Below are positions 63,567-64,000 of a DNA stretch of 64,000 nt, one piece after another (within the stretch, counting starts at the first letter, position 1; every line of letters begins with the position of its first letter). The stretch lies in NCBI RefSeq assembly GCF_002951615.1, contig NZ_CP019062.1, positions 4,278,001 through 4,342,000 of the forward strand, given 5' to 3'. The notes under the pieces were generated by a model, which saw only the letters and a program-made list of their open reading frames with translations, was not told the origin of the DNA and searched no databases. Source of the DNA: Rahnella sikkimica. GTDB lineage: Bacteria > Pseudomonadota > Gammaproteobacteria > Enterobacterales > Enterobacteriaceae. The position numbers and the translations under genes are program-made.

Positions 63567-63872
63567 TCAGGCTTTCTCAATAATATGGATCACCACATCC
63601 TGTACGTCGGCTTTGATGTTTTCGCGGTGTTTATCCATGTGATCGGCCTGCTGATGCGCTTCAAGATGTGCCAAGCTTTCCCAGTCTTCCAGCATGAAAA
63701 TGGAATCCGGAGCCGTTTTACGCCACGGAACCTGACCGTTGAAATCAACGTAAGGCTCATAGCGGTGACAGCCTTTCTCGGCGAGAACGCTTGGCAGCAG
63801 CGCTGTGATTTTCTCCATGACCGAATCGCGACGGCCTGGTTTTACTTTGATTTCAGCAATAACGGTAATCAT
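63567..63872 (-). CDS. ygiN: Quinol monooxygenase YgiN (ABM domain)
   Basis: 101 residues, one antibiotic-biosynthesis-monooxygenase fold: MITVIAEIKVKPGRRDSVME, CHRYEPYVDF, FMLEDWESLAHLEAHQQADH. In E. coli YgiN oxidises menadiol and pairs with MdaB. It follows mdaB, with about 30 bases between. Convergent with parE. Symbol from this match and the mdaB-ygiN order. Confidence 0.9.
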   Translation of the reverse strand: MITVIAEIKVKPGRRDSVMEKITALLPSVLAEKGCHRYEPYVDFNGQVPWRKTAPDSIFMLEDWESLAHLEAHQQADHMDKHRENIKADVQDVVIHIIEKA

Positions 63873-63902
63873 AAATACCTCTTTCCCGGATGACTTTTTA
63901 CC

Positions 63903-64000
63903 TTAGGCCTGCCCGAACACATTTTCAAGGTGGGCGCGGTAGTGGGCAAAATCACGTTCAACATCAGGTTGTTTGATCACGTCATTGCACATGAAGGTCG
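63903..64000 (-). CDS. mdaB: NADPH:quinone reductase MdaB, C-terminal part (cut by window edge)
   Basis: Only the last 32 codons are inside: TFMCNDVIKQPDVERDFAHY, then RAHLENVFGQA and TAA at 63903-63905. The E. coli MdaB tail (TFICNDVIKMPDV and so on) is very similar. The flavoprotein pairs with YgiN in a quinone cycle. The gene continues beyond position 64000. Confidence 0.88.
   Translation of the reverse strand, partial: TFMCNDVIKQPDVERDFAHYRAHLENVFGQA

Overview
The window reads as a chromosome segment from an Enterobacterales bacterium. The run ileX-mug-rpoD-dnaG-rpsU-tsaD-plsY-folB-uppP-cca-ygiM-ygiF-glnE-hldE, followed by ubiK-ribB-ygiD-ygiC-ygiB-tolC-nudF-yqiB-cpdA-yqiA-parE-ygiN-mdaB, is the order known from enterobacterial chromosomes, and the proteins look very close to their E. 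coli counterparts. Some spacings and the intergenic repeats suggest a Yersiniaceae relative such as Rahnella or Serratia. That is a guess from memory, not a measured result.

Layout. (1) 1-4.85 kb: gdhA, an intact IS4-family element, the 3' remnant of a TonB-dependent siderophore receptor, an orphan lipoprotein and a broken IS3-family element. (2) 4.9-33.4 kb: an accessory island between two direct copies (about 270 bp) of the ileX tRNA / mug promoter segment. The left copy holds an intact tRNA and a mug gene cut after codon 2 by an IS3-group element. The right copy holds a decayed tRNA in front of the intact mug. (3) 33.4-64 kb: conserved core chromosome, interrupted only by an IS150-type element between mug and rpoD.

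The island is one long leftward operon of about 26 kb, apparently RfaH-controlled because an ops element lies just upstream of manC. Gene order is manC, manB, wzm, wzt fused to a CapK-like adenylate-forming domain, a CE4 deacetylase-like protein, a 49-codon wecB scar, nine glycosyltransferases with a histidine-phosphatase gene among them, gmd, rmd, one more glycosyltransferase, a wbpV-like reductase, wbpL-like and wbpM-like (frameshifted) genes. ManC and ManB make GDP-mannose, and Gmd plus Rmd turn it into GDP-D-rhamnose. WbpM, WbpV and WbpL would make and prime a 6-deoxy-HexNAc (QuiNAc or FucNAc) lipid carrier. The glycosyltransferases build the chain and Wzm/Wzt export it. No wzx or wzy is seen, so an ABC-transporter-dependent D-rhamnose-type surface polysaccharide is the best reading.

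The most unusual item is the 710-residue Wzt. An acyl/aryl-CoA-ligase-like CapK/PaaK domain sits where O-antigen Wzt proteins often carry a carbohydrate-binding domain. Its gene is translationally coupled to a deacetylase-like gene. This may couple a chain modification to export, but that function is inference. Also notable: two unrelated IS elements (IS4 and IS150 types) each sit inside the hairpin of a rho-independent terminator between convergent genes.
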